A DNA stretch of 64,000 nucleotides from Actinacidiphila glaucinigra (GCF_900188405.1 NZ_FZOF01000015.1:124001-188000), one strand, 5' to 3'. Shown: positions 9,598 through 17,373, numbered from the stretch's first letter. Translations and numbers: made by a program. Notes: generated by a model from the letters alone, not told the origin.

Positions 9598-9679
9598 GGC
9601 GGTGTGCCCGAGTGGCCAATGGGAGCGGACTGTAAATCCGTCGGCTTAGCCTACCCAGGTTCGAATCCTGGCGCCGCCA
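9598..9679 (+). tRNA. tRNA-Tyr (GTA)
   Basis: 82 nt with a long variable arm (class II). Acceptor stem GGCGGTG pairs with CGCCGCC (one G-U), discriminator A at 9679. The anticodon loop CTGTAAA gives GTA at 9632-9634. T-arm is CCAGG-TTCGAAT-CCTGG. CCA is not encoded. A terminator follows at once. In S. coelicolor/S. lividans a tRNA-Tyr gene is the attB site of the integrative plasmid SLP1; no element is integrated here. Confidence 0.95.
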
Positions 9680-9690
9680 CAGTGGAAACA

Positions 9691-9732
9691 CAGCCCCTGA
9701 GCTGCGGAAACGCAGATCAGGGGCTGTTTTGT
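9691..9732 (+). terminator. Terminator of tRNA-Tyr
   Basis: The inverted repeat CAGCCCCTGA ... TCAGGGGCTG is followed by TTTTGTTT. It is a canonical intrinsic terminator 12 bp after the tRNA. Confidence 0.85.
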
Positions 9733-9939
9733 TTGCACCGGCGGATGCTGGTCACTGTCTCGCTTCGTCCCGTTCTTGTACGGCCTCTACCAGCGGTTGT
9801 GGACGGGGTGTGGACGGGAATCCGGTGCCCGACCTGCGGGGCTGTGGGGCATCCGTGGGACGGCGGACCCTGGTCGGCGTCAACCGCCTTGTCAGTGGCC
9901 GGTGCGAGGCTCCGGGCGTAGCCGTGCGAGGAGATCATC

Positions 9940-10371
9940 ATGGGTACCTGGGCTACCGGCCCTTTCGACAACGACACCGCCGCGGACTTTGCCGACGCTC
10001 TCGACGACGCCAAGCCCGAGGAACGCGAAGCCCTGATCCGCGGCGTGCTCACCCGGACCGTGGACGCCAGCGGCTACCTCACGGAAGCGGAGGAAGCCGT
10101 GGCCGCTGCGGCACTGATCGCAGCGCAGTGTCCAGGCGGTGAACCAGTCGACACGTCCTACGGCCCCGAAACACTGATGCCGGCCTTCCCCTCCGATCTC
10201 CGGCCCTTGGCGGACGAAGCCCTCGCCCGCGTCGTCGGCGACGAATCCGGATTGGCGTCCAACTGGGTCGATCCACGGGACGGGAGGCAATGGCGTGCGA
10301 CGCTCAACCGCCTTCGCGCCGTACTCGCCCCGCCACCACCGACCATCCCGCTCTTTGACATCGAGCCATAG
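9940..10371 (+). CDS. DUF4259 domain protein
   Basis: 143 residues. The N-terminal MGTWATGPFDNDTAADFADAL is the hallmark of DUF4259 proteins, a widespread small cytosolic family of unknown function. They often occur next to variable regions. The ATG is preceded by GAGGAG at good spacing. The protein has no membrane segment. It ends in a proline-rich tail. It is the first gene after tRNA-Tyr and looks independently transcribed. Confidence 0.88.
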   Translation: MGTWATGPFDNDTAADFADALDDAKPEEREALIRGVLTRTVDASGYLTEAEEAVAAAALIAAQCPGGEPVDTSYGPETLMPAFPSDLRPLADEALARVVGDESGLASNWVDPRDGRQWRATLNRLRAVLAPPPPTIPLFDIEP

Positions 10372-10431
10372 CGCAGGGCGGTGGGCCGGGCGGGCGGGGC
10401 GGAAGGCATGAACTCATCAGATAAGCTGCCG

Positions 10432-10460
10432 CCTCTTCCAACGGCATTCTGCTGAAGAGG
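10432..10460 (+). promoter_or_regulatory. Inverted repeat covering the ribosome binding site of the secreted protein gene
   Basis: CCTCTTC (10432-10438) is the exact complement of GAAGAGG (10454-10460), which is the ribosome binding site 5 nt before the ATG at 10466. A 7-bp stem with a 15-nt loop would hide the site. Function as a translation switch is inference. Confidence 0.45.
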
Positions 10461-10465
10461 TGTGA

Positions 10466-11293
10466 ATGAAAACTGGCAGACGAATCGCCGCGGTGGCCAC
10501 GCTTGTGGGGGCGCTGGGGCTCTCGGCGCTGAGCGCGCCGACGGCTCAGGCGGCGGACACCGGCATCACCGTGTCGAGCATCGTCGTCAACAACGGCAAG
10601 CCGATCGTCGTCGGCACGTCGAAGGTGGTGGAGCCGTCCATGCGGTTCAACATCGCGCTGCCTTCCGGGTACAGCACCGCCGACCCCTCCCGCTACGACA
10701 CATTCCCCTTCCTCTACCGCGGCAGCATCAACACGGCGGCGGACACCGGGGAGAACTTCATCGGGCCGGGCAGCTACACCTGTTACGAGATCGACTCCAA
10801 GCACGCTCGCTGCGAGGGCAACCTCTACATCGACCCGCACCCGAGCCAGGAGCACGTCGACTCCAACAGTGACGCCACGACCTGGAAGGTCGGCGTCTCG
10901 CTGCGGCTGTGGAAGGCCAGCGGCGGCCTGAAGACCGCGGAACGCGAGACGCGCTCCACGACCGTCCAGCTCAAGCGCGCGGCCAAGGCCACCACCAACG
11001 CCTCGCCGGAGCCGGTCACCAAGGGCAAGCCGATCACTGTCACGGGCAAGCTGACCCGGGCGAACTGGAGCACGAAGAAGTACGGCGCCTACAGCGGCCG
11101 TTCGGTCAGCCTCCAGTTCCGTGCCAAGGGCGCCGACACCTTCAAGACGGTCAAGAAGGCCACCACCAGCAGCACCGGGGGCCTGAAGACCACGGTCACC
11201 GCATCGATCGACGGTTACTACCGCTGGGTGTACTACGGCAACTCCACGACCGGCGTCGCCACCAGCGCCTCCGACTACGTCGACGTGCGCTAG
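10466..11293 (+). CDS. Secreted protein with C-terminal Ig-like/beta-sandwich repeat
   Basis: 275 residues with a Sec signal peptide (MKTGRRIAAVATLVGALGL..., cleavage likely after APTAQA at about residue 29). Residues about 35-150 form an unrecognised domain with a cysteine pair (SYTCYEID and ARCEGN). Residues about 170-275 (KATTNASPEPVTKGKPITV...) look like a bacterial Ig-like or wall-associated beta-sandwich domain of the kind common in Streptomyces secreted proteins. No enzyme motif is visible. The start follows GAAGAGG, which may be occluded by a hairpin. Confidence 0.8.
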   Translation: MKTGRRIAAVATLVGALGLSALSAPTAQAADTGITVSSIVVNNGKPIVVGTSKVVEPSMRFNIALPSGYSTADPSRYDTFPFLYRGSINTAADTGENFIGPGSYTCYEIDSKHARCEGNLYIDPHPSQEHVDSNSDATTWKVGVSLRLWKASGGLKTAERETRSTTVQLKRAAKATTNASPEPVTKGKPITVTGKLTRANWSTKKYGAYSGRSVSLQFRAKGADTFKTVKKATTSSTGGLKTTVTASIDGYYRWVYYGNSTTGVATSASDYVDVR

Positions 11294-11371
11294 AACCGGG
11301 CCGGGCGGTCCACTTCACGCGGACTGTGAAGCCGACGCCAGGTGGAACTCCAGGCTCACCCATGTGAGAGT

Positions 11372-11398
11372 CGGGCCCGGCGCGGCGCGCCGGGCCCG
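11372..11398. terminator. Palindromic hairpin between convergent genes
   Basis: A perfect 12-bp inverted repeat (CGGGCCCGGCGC, 3-nt loop, complement) sits in the 241-bp gap between the secreted protein gene (+) and the DUF2218 gene (-). It lacks a T-run. It is likely a bidirectional terminator. Confidence 0.6.
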
Positions 11399-11534
11399 TT
11401 GGCGGGACCGTGACGGTCAGCCGCCGGTCTCGACCGTGATCCGAGCGGTTCCTGAAACGTGGTCGGCGAGCGCGCAGCGTTCATGGGACCGGCCGTGCCT
11501 TCTGCCGCCGGCGGCAATGGACGGCTACCGCGGA

Positions 11535-12074
11535 TCAGCGGGCTTGGCGGGCCTGCCCGCGGCGAACGGTGCGGCGGCGGAGCATGTAGGCGGTCTTGGC
11601 CAGGAGGGCGGCCAGTACGGCGGCCAGGGCCCAGTGCTTCCAGGGACCGGACGCCAGCAGGAGTCCGCCCAGGCCCAGGTGGGCGGCGACGACCAGGACG
11701 ACGACGGCTGCGATGCCGAGCTTCGTGCGGTGGCGTGGGTGGGGCGTTACGGTCACGGCCGGCTGCCAGGTGACCGGAGGTGCGTCGGGCCCGCCGGTCT
11801 CCCGCAGGCGCTCGGTGATCAGCCGCTGGATGCGCCGGAGGCCGTTCCGGTCGGCGGCTTCGACGCGGAGCGTCAGCGCATCGGGCCCCGCCTGCAGGGT
11901 GCACCGGCCGCCTTCGAAGTCGATGGTCCCGTGCGTGTCGGACCACTCGGCGAGCCGCTCGGGCTGCGGGCGGCTGCCCGCCGTGCCCGCCCACTCGCGC
12001 AGTCGCGCCAGGTACCGGCCCGGGTGGTCGGTATGCACATGGCCTTCGGCCTGCTGCGGCTGCTCGGCGCCCAT
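11535..12074 (-). CDS. DUF2218-like protein with two C-terminal membrane helices
   Basis: About 179 residues from the Met at 12074, chosen because GGTGGGG precedes it; the frame stays open to an ATG at 12116 that has no ribosome binding site. The N-terminal ~90 residues match the DUF2218 pattern: histidine-rich start, RYLARLREWA, then GTIDFEGGRCTLQAGPDALTLRVEA. Two hydrophobic stretches follow, LGIAAVVVLVVAAHLGLGGLL and WALAAVLAALLAKTAYML, and the protein ends with a basic tail. Its function is unknown. It lies about 90 bp downstream of the membrane sensor-like gene in the same direction and may be part of the sigma-factor operon. Confidence 0.6.
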   Translation of the reverse strand: MGAEQPQQAEGHVHTDHPGRYLARLREWAGTAGSRPQPERLAEWSDTHGTIDFEGGRCTLQAGPDALTLRVEAADRNGLRRIQRLITERLRETGGPDAPPVTWQPAVTVTPHPRHRTKLGIAAVVVLVVAAHLGLGGLLLASGPWKHWALAAVLAALLAKTAYMLRRRTVRRGQARQAR

Positions 12075-12167
12075 GATGAGGAACCCCACCTTCCGTGGCC
12101 GGTGTGTTTTCTCCATGAGGACAGGGCGGCCGGGTGGTATGTGACAGCGGCCACGCTCGTTCAGAGG

Positions 12168-12623
12168 TCAGCGCCACTGGGTTTCGTGGGTGAGGCGGTG
12201 GTGGCGCTTGTCGTACTGGTCGACGGCCGAGATGGTCTTGCCGTTGGGTATGGCGACGGCCCAGGCGCGGTAGTCGGTGCCCGGGACGGTGACCGTGTTG
12301 GCTTTGAGGTGGGTGCCGTCGGTGAGGTTGACGATGCCGTAGGCGATGTCGGCTTCGGCGTTGGAGACCATGAGGCGGGAGCCGCTGGTGCCTTTGCCGT
12401 GGAAGCCCCACAGGCCCATGCTGCCGGAGCCGGCGGGGTCGTGGCTGCCGGTGACGGGCTGGCAGTCGGACCAGGGCCCGCCCTGGTGGTCGATGCGGAC
12501 GCCGCCGATGTACATCCGCTGGCACAGCAGCGCCGTGCCGGAGGCTGTGGTCCCGTCGGGCGCCGTGGGCAGTTCGTAGCCCTCCGGCAGTGACCGGTGG
12601 AACTCCAGCGTCACCGACCAGGG
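12168..12623 (-). repeat. Direct repeat copy A (sensor-domain coding sequence)
   Basis: The 456 bp coding for residues 112-262 plus stop of the membrane protein recur in the same orientation at 13541-13996. Roughly nine in ten bases are identical, including long perfect stretches. This indicates a recent duplication or gene conversion. Confidence 0.85.
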
Positions 12624-12956
12624 GGCGCCGCCCGTCGTGCCCCCGTCCACCGAGACGGTGAGGGGCCCGGGCGTCGCGGTGGCGGTCGGGCTCGCGGCGG
12701 GGGAGGAACGCTGCGCGGGACCGGCGGAAGGGTGGGGACCCTGGAGTGCGACGGCCAGGGCGGCGGCGAGGACGCAGGCGGCACCGGCCACGGCGCCGAC
12801 CGCAGTGGCGGCGCGATGGCGCTTCCTGCGGGCGCGCGCGGTGGCGAGGATCCGTTCGACGGGAGCCTGCGAGGAGGGGTAGGCGTCGCGCGACCGCACG
12901 AAGGCGTCGCGCAGCCAGTCCTCTTGGGCGGTGTGTCGGTCCTGGTCGGGAGTCAT
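12168..12956 (-). CDS. Membrane protein with sensor-like extracytoplasmic domain, putative anti-sigma factor
   Basis: 262 residues. The start is the ATG at 12956, which overlaps the sigma gene stop by 4 bp (ATGA). Layout: cytosolic N-terminus (1-48), one membrane helix (about 50-72), a Pro/Ser/Thr-rich linker (78-110) and an extracytoplasmic domain (112-262) with two cysteines (LLCQRM and SDCQPV). This domain is about 89% identical to the secreted protein encoded at 13541-14230. Position and topology suggest the anti-sigma factor of the coupled SigE-family factor. The zinc anti-sigma motif HxxxCxxC is absent. The sensor family is not one I recognise. Confidence 0.75.
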   Translation of the reverse strand: MTPDQDRHTAQEDWLRDAFVRSRDAYPSSQAPVERILATARARRKRHRAATAVGAVAGAACVLAAALAVALQGPHPSAGPAQRSSPAASPTATATPGPLTVSVDGGTTGGAPWSVTLEFHRSLPEGYELPTAPDGTTASGTALLCQRMYIGGVRIDHQGGPWSDCQPVTGSHDPAGSGSMGLWGFHGKGTSGSRLMVSNAEADIAYGIVNLTDGTHLKANTVTVPGTDYRAWAVAIPNGKTISAVDQYDKRHHRLTHETQWR

Positions 12957-13510
12957 CGTGCCTCTGCGGGGCGGCTGGACGGGTGAAGCCGGGCGAGGGT
13001 CCCCCGGTTGCGTAGTTTGTCCAGGGCCCGGGAGGCCTGGCTCTTCACGGTGCCGACCGAACAACCGAGGATGTCCGCCACATCCTCCGCGGACAGGTCC
13101 TCGCAGTAGCGCAGCACGACGACCGCCCGCTGCCGCTCGGGCAGTTCGGCGAGCAGGCGGGCCAAGGCGTCGTAGCCGTCCACGCCCCCGACACCCGCCA
13201 CGTCCTCGGGGACGGGGCGGGTGTCGGGCAGTGACGGAAGGAGGAGGTGGGCGATCCTGCGGCGGCGGTGCCGGCTACGGTTGGTGTTGACCAGCGCGCG
13301 CCGCACGTAGTGCTCGGCGTGCTCGGGCCGTAGCCGTCCCCAGTGCGGGTACACCCTGGCCAGCGTGGACTGCACCAGGTCTTCCGCTTCGTGGAAGTCC
13401 CCGGTGAGCAGGTACGCGGTGTGGGTCAGGGCGCGCCAGCGGGCGGCGACGAACCGGGTGAACTCCGCGTCCGGTCCGCCGTCCTCGGCTCGGTGGTCAC
13501 GTGGTTGCAC
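12953..13510 (-). CDS. SigE-family RNA polymerase sigma factor (ECF type)
   Basis: 185 residues. The region 2 helices lie at about 15-80 (EFTRFVAARWRALTHTAYLL, EAEDLVQSTLARVYPHW). Region 4 is at about 112-170 with the helix-turn-helix LPERQRAVVVLRYCEDLSAEDVADILGCSVGTVKSQASRALDKLR. It belongs to the actinobacterial SigE-type ECF group. It begins 30 bp after the stop of the secreted protein gene and overlaps the downstream membrane protein gene by 4 bp, so all three are likely one operon. No gene upstream in the same direction suggests a different regulator. Confidence 0.92.
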   Translation of the reverse strand: MQPRDHRAEDGGPDAEFTRFVAARWRALTHTAYLLTGDFHEAEDLVQSTLARVYPHWGRLRPEHAEHYVRRALVNTNRSRHRRRRIAHLLLPSLPDTRPVPEDVAGVGGVDGYDALARLLAELPERQRAVVVLRYCEDLSAEDVADILGCSVGTVKSQASRALDKLRNRGTLARLHPSSRPAEAR

Positions 13511-13540
13511 GGCAGGAGGTGCCCGTCCTTCTTCCCGGGG

Positions 13541-13996
13541 TCAGCGCCAGTAGGTGTCGTGGGTGAGGCGGTGGTGGCGCTTGTCGTACTGGTCGACGGC
13601 GGAGATCGTCTTGCCGTTGGGTATGGCGACGGCCCAGGCGCGGTAGTCGGTGCCCGGGACGGTGACCGTGGCGGCCTTCAGACGGGTGCCGTCGGTGAGG
13701 TCGACGATGCCGTAGGCGATGTCGGCCTCGGGGTTGGAGACCATGAGGCGGGAGCCGCTGGTGCCCTTGTCCTGGAAGCCCCACAGGCCCATGCTGCCGC
13801 TGCCGGCGGGGTCGTGGGTGCCGGTGACGGGCTGGCAGTCGGACCAGGGGCCGCCCTGGTGGTCGATGCGGACGCCGTCGATGTACATGCGCTGGCACAG
13901 CAGTGCCGTGCCGGGGGCGGGGGTCCCGTCGGGGGACGTTGGCAGTTCGTAGCCCTCGGGCAGCGTCCGGTGGAACTCCAGCGCGACCGACCAGCG
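13541..13996 (-). repeat. Direct repeat copy B (sensor-domain coding sequence)
   Basis: Second copy of the repeat, encoding the C-terminal domain of the secreted protein. Copies A and B flank the sigma factor gene; recombination between them would delete it. Confidence 0.85.
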
Positions 13997-14230
13997 CTTG
14001 CCGTCCACGCGGCCCTTGCCGATCAGCTGCGTGACGATCTCGGGCGTCTGCTTCCGGGGCGCGGCGACCGCCTTGGCGGCCGCGGCGGCGGGTGCTGCGC
14101 CGACCTGGTGTGCGGCCGGTGCCGCCGGGCCCGCCGGCGCCGCCACCGCGGAGGCGCCGAACGACACCGCGCCGATGGCGACCGCTGCGGCGGTCGCCAT
14201 GCCCGCCTTCCTGGCAAAACTGAGAGCCAC
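13541..14230 (-). CDS. Secreted paralogue of the sensor domain of the adjacent membrane protein
   Basis: 229 residues from GTG at 14230, chosen for AAGGAG 9 nt upstream; the longer open frame lacks a credible start. A signal peptide covers about 1-30 (cleavage near ASAVA-AP). An Ala/Pro-rich linker follows to about 75, then a 151-residue domain (79-229). By hand alignment 135 of 151 residues match the extracytoplasmic domain of the membrane protein at 12168-12956, with both cysteines conserved. No catalytic motif is recognised. It is first in the operon with the sigma factor, so it may be a soluble ligand-binding partner or competitor of the membrane sensor (inference). Confidence 0.78.
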   Translation of the reverse strand: MALSFARKAGMATAAAVAIGAVSFGASAVAAPAGPAAPAAHQVGAAPAAAAAKAVAAPRKQTPEIVTQLIGKGRVDGKRWSVALEFHRTLPEGYELPTSPDGTPAPGTALLCQRMYIDGVRIDHQGGPWSDCQPVTGTHDPAGSGSMGLWGFQDKGTSGSRLMVSNPEADIAYGIVDLTDGTRLKAATVTVPGTDYRAWAVAIPNGKTISAVDQYDKRHHRLTHDTYWR

Positions 14231-14314
14231 GGAGCATTTCTCCTTCGAAGCCGCCGCCCGGCACTGCGCCGGGCGGTCCTTGACGGCCGGCGCGGTGGGC
14301 CCGCGCGCCGGCCT

Positions 14315-14344
14315 GCGGCGGCCACCGGATGTGGTGGCCGCCGC
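14315..14344 (-). repeat. Perfect hairpin in the operon 5' untranslated region
   Basis: The 12-bp arms GCGGCGGCCACC and GGTGGCCGCCGC are separated by 6 nt. A second GC-rich hairpin lies near 14253-14275. Both fall between the proposed promoter and the GTG at 14230. Confidence 0.6.
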
Positions 14345-14360
14345 GTGGACGTCTGTTCGT

Positions 14361-14390
14361 AGGTACTCCCGAAAACGCGCGGGGGGTTGC
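14361..14390 (-). promoter_or_regulatory. Candidate ECF-type promoter of the sigma operon
   Basis: On the minus strand GCAACC (14390-14385) is followed after 17 nt by AGTACC (14367-14362). AAC-containing -35 boxes are typical of ECF sigma factors, so this may be an autoregulated promoter. Assigned by eye only. Confidence 0.35.
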
Positions 14391-15118
14391 ACGGCCGCGC
14401 AACTTCGTTCGCCGCGAGGCTGGTTGAGGCCGCCCCGTACGCCGGCGTCCGGCAGGCCCCGCCGCGCGGGGCGGGTACGTCCCGCAGGACAACCCGCTCC
14501 TTGCGGTCCGCGTCGGCCTCGAGGCCGGCCGGCCGGCCGGGCCTGCGGCCTCGGGCTCCACGACGCCCAGCCCTTCGTGGGCGGACGCCACGACCACCAC
14601 GGCGACCGGATCGCCCCCGCACCCCCGACAGCCCCCTCGACACGGAGTCCCCGCACGCCCGGGCCGCGACTGGTTCGTCGACCCGCAGGCGATCACCGCG
14701 GATCCCGCGGCCGGGCACCACCTGGCCGCGATCCACCGGGGCGGTGCGGTACCTCGGCGGAGAGTGGGACGCGAGCCGCCGCCGCCCCTCGGCGGACGCC
14801 GCAGACCGGGCCGGCCGGGCCCTGGCATCCGTCCTCTCGGTCCCCTTCCGCTTCGCCGGTCCGGACATCCCGGACGACCGGGCCCCGCGACTGCGGCTCT
14901 GAGGGGTGAGGCCACCGGTGCCATTCGGCACTTCCAGAATTTCGGGATGAGATGTACGAAAGAGGGGAAAGTGGTTGAAAGCGGCACACAGATATCGCGT
15001 GCCTTCCGAGGGAGGAGGGATGCCTGTGTGATCCGCGGTGACCGCATCAACACGCTCCGCTGCCCCCCGGGACGGCCGGCGCCGCCCGTCGGGGCTTGGA
15101 GGCAGAAGAGGGTTCCCC
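14391..15118. other. 728-bp region without a recognisable gene
   Basis: No intact frame here has both a plausible start and a recognisable product. Short plus-strand stretches look coding-like, for example one encoding VRYLGGEWDASRR and ending at a TGA near 14902, but no single frame spans the region. It may be decayed coding sequence. The last 120 bp should contain the promoter of the DoxX gene. Confidence 0.4.
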
Positions 15119-15670
15119 ATGCACTACATAGCTGAGCGATTGCGCGTTCCGCCGCAGACCGAGGAGGTCCCGCCGCGGCGGCCGCGGGTGACCGCCGGTG
15201 ACTGCGGCCTGCTGCTGATCAGGCTCACCTTCGGCGTCCTGATGGCGGGGCACGGGCTCCAGAAGACCCTCGGATGGTTCGGCGGCCAGGGGCTCACCAC
15301 CACCGGCAAGGGCTTCGAGGAACTGGGCTACTCGCCGGGCAAGGTCTACGCCGCCATCGCCGGGGCCTCGGAGTTCCTGGGCGGCGTGGGCCTCGCGCTG
15401 GGGCTGCTCACCCCGCTCGCCTCGGCCGCGCTGATCGGCGTGATGATCAATGCGATGGCCACCGTGACCGGCGCCCGCGGGCTGTGGGACGAGCAGGGCG
15501 GCATCGAGTACAACCTGGCCATCACCGTCGTCGCCCTCGGCATCGCCGCGATCGGCCCCGGGCGGCTCGCACTGGACCGCTACTTCCGCTGGGGGAGGGG
15601 CGGCTGGGCCGATGCCGCCGTCGCCCTGGGCCTGGGTGGTGTGGGGGCCCTGGTCGTCCTGAACCTGTAG
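15119..15670 (+). CDS. DoxX family membrane protein
   Basis: 183 residues from the ATG at 15119, preceded by AGAGGG; the frame is open further upstream without a good site. The DoxX signature is LLLIRLTFGVLMAGHGLQKTLGW followed by AAIAGASEFLGGVGLALGLLTPLA, with four membrane helices. A final helix ends the protein. DoxX proteins are linked to redox homeostasis at the membrane in actinobacteria, but the reaction is uncertain. It is a single gene, followed by a strong terminator. Confidence 0.88.
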   Translation: MHYIAERLRVPPQTEEVPPRRPRVTAGDCGLLLIRLTFGVLMAGHGLQKTLGWFGGQGLTTTGKGFEELGYSPGKVYAAIAGASEFLGGVGLALGLLTPLASAALIGVMINAMATVTGARGLWDEQGGIEYNLAITVVALGIAAIGPGRLALDRYFRWGRGGWADAAVALGLGGVGALVVLNL

Positions 15671-15697
15671 GCAGCCCCGTCGACGGCACGTCTTCCC

Positions 15698-15731
15698 ACG
15701 GCCCCGGGGTGCGGGGGAGCCCCGGGGCCGT
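15698..15731 (+). terminator. Terminator of the DoxX gene
   Basis: The 12-bp inverted repeat ACGGCCCCGGGG / CCCCGGGGCCGT lies 28 bp after the stop codon. It is GC-rich without a T-run, as is usual in Streptomyces. Confidence 0.7.
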
Positions 15732-15825
15732 AGGACGTCCGACGGCGGGCTCCGTCACAAGCTCACCCCTACGAGTGACGCGTGAGACGTGCCGAGAAAA
15801 TCGAACACGTGATTGAATATCGTGC

Positions 15826-16071
15826 ATGGCCAACACCGTGTTCCCGCCCGATCTGGTGCAGGCGCAGCGCGAATGGCACCGCACCTACGCGCGACTCGCA
15901 GCGGAGCCGGCGCATGCGGCGCTGCTGCGGCGACGTCTGCTGTGGCTCTCCTGCCGTCTGTTCTGGCACCCCTACTGGCGTACCGGCCCGGGCCGCTCGC
16001 CCGCGGCCCGGGTGGAGTTGCGGCAGCAGGCGCTGGCCGCTCAGAACCCGAGGTCGGAAAGACCCGGGTGA
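15826..16071 (+). CDS. Small conserved hypothetical protein
   Basis: 81 residues, Arg- and Trp-rich ([34 protein letters not shown]). It resembles small proteins seen often in Streptomyces genomes, with no known function. There is no obvious ribosome binding site before the ATG. Its 3' end overlaps the convergent DUF1348 gene by 31 bp. Predicted alpha-helical, without a clear membrane segment. Confidence 0.5.
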   Translation: MANTVFPPDLVQAQREWHRTYARLAAEPAHAALLRRRLLWLSCRLFWHPYWRTGPGRSPAARVELRQQALAAQNPRSERPG

Positions 16072-16508
16072 TCGTCGGGCCGCCGTCCCAGCGGCCAGTG
16101 GTACTTGCGCTCCGACTCGGCGATGGGGGTGTCGTTGATGCTGGCCAGGCGTACGCGCATCAGGCCCTCGTCGTCGAACTCCCAGTTCTCGTTGCCGTAG
16201 GAGCGGTACCAGTTGCCGGAGTCGTCGCGGCACTCGTAGGCGAAGCGGACCGCGATGCGGTTGCCGTCGAAGGCCCAGAGCTCCTTGATGAGCCGGTACT
16301 CCTGCTCCCTCGTCCACTTCCGGGTGAGGAACGCGACGATCTCCTCCCGTCCGTGGACGAACTCGCCGCGGTTCCGCCACCGGCTGTCCGGCGTGTAGGC
16401 GAGGGACACCTTCTCGGGGTCGCGGCTGTTCCAGGCGTCCTCCGCGATGCGGACCTTCTCGATCGCGGTCTCGCGGGTGAACGGGGGTGCCGGGGGCTTT
16501 ATCGGCAT
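16041..16508 (-). CDS. DUF1348 / SnoaL-like NTF2-fold protein
   Basis: 155 residues. The pattern [65 protein letters not shown] and RFAYECRD is characteristic of DUF1348 in the NTF2/SnoaL fold. Members are small, soluble and of uncertain activity. Length is normal. It is a single gene, convergent with the small hypothetical protein gene. Confidence 0.88.
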   Translation of the reverse strand: MPIKPPAPPFTRETAIEKVRIAEDAWNSRDPEKVSLAYTPDSRWRNRGEFVHGREEIVAFLTRKWTREQEYRLIKELWAFDGNRIAVRFAYECRDDSGNWYRSYGNENWEFDDEGLMRVRLASINDTPIAESERKYHWPLGRRPDDHPGLSDLGF

Positions 16509-16682
16509 GCTCTCTCCGTGACGTCAGGGGGATGGTGCTGGGCGTCCCGATACGATCAAGTGCAGCCCAGAGCCGCGCTGATCGCATCTCGGCCGTTCCC
16601 CCTCTACCCGCCCGCCCCAGCCAACATCCGCGCCTCGCGGAAACGGGGTCCGGGGGCCAAGGCATCCGTTCCGGGGTGCGGT

Positions 16683-17345
16683 TCAGTTGCCGGCGACGTC
16701 CTTCACCGCGACCGACACCGGTGTGTGACCCTCGATCAGCTCCAGGGTGAGCCCCGCCGTCGAGGGCGTGTCGAGCAGCTCCGCGAGGACCGCCGCGACG
16801 TCGTCACGCGTCACCGAACCGCGCCCGGTGTCGGCGGCGAGCCGGACCCGCCCCGTGCCGGGGTCGTCGGTCAGACGGCCGGGGCGGACGATTGTCCACT
16901 CCAGGGCGGCACGACGGCGCACCTCGGCGTCGGCGGCTCCCTTGGCGCGCAGATAGGCGGCGAAGACCTCGTCGGTACCGGGGCGGGGATCGGCCTCCGC
17001 CCCCATCGCGGAGACCATCAGGTAACGGCGCACGCCCGCGCGTTCGGCGGCGTCGGCCAGCAGCACGGCGGCGTCCCGGTCCACGGTCTCCTTGCGGGCG
17101 GCGCCGCTGCCCGGCCCCGCGCCCGCCGCGAAGACGACCGCGCCCGCGCCGGCCAGCGCCCGGGCCACCTCGTCCACCGACGCCGACTCCAGGTCGAGCA
17201 CGATCGGCTCGGCGCCGGCCTCGCGCAGGTCATCGGCCTGTTCCGGCCTGCGGATGATGCCCGCCACCTCGTCCTCGCGCGCGGCGAGCAGCCGTTCCAG
17301 CCGCAGCGCGATCTGTCCATGTCCACCAGCGATCACAGTGCGCAT
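16683..17345 (-). CDS. NAD(P)-binding epimerase/reductase-like protein
   Basis: 220 residues from the Met at 17345 (MRTVIAGGHGQIALRL). The Rossmann-type GxxGxxxxxL loop begins directly after the first strand. VVFAAGAGPGSG, YLMVSAMGA and WTIVRPGRLTDDPG follow the NAD(P)H-binding atypical short-chain reductase family (YwnB/NmrA-like). The Tyr-x3-Lys pair is replaced by YLRAKGAAD at about 135. Its substrate is unknown. The gene starts 28 bp after the amidohydrolase stop and is probably co-transcribed with it. Confidence 0.85.
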   Translation of the reverse strand: MRTVIAGGHGQIALRLERLLAAREDEVAGIIRRPEQADDLREAGAEPIVLDLESASVDEVARALAGAGAVVFAAGAGPGSGAARKETVDRDAAVLLADAAERAGVRRYLMVSAMGAEADPRPGTDEVFAAYLRAKGAADAEVRRRAALEWTIVRPGRLTDDPGTGRVRLAADTGRGSVTRDDVAAVLAELLDTPSTAGLTLELIEGHTPVSVAVKDVAGN

Positions 17346-17373
17346 GCCACCGACGCTACGCCCGGCGTGCCGT

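Noticed and set aside
13998-14909. Plus-strand frame opposite the secreted sensor-domain protein
   Set aside because: It is antisense to the duplicated domain and gives an Ala/Arg/Pro-rich product; the opposite strand is clearly coding.
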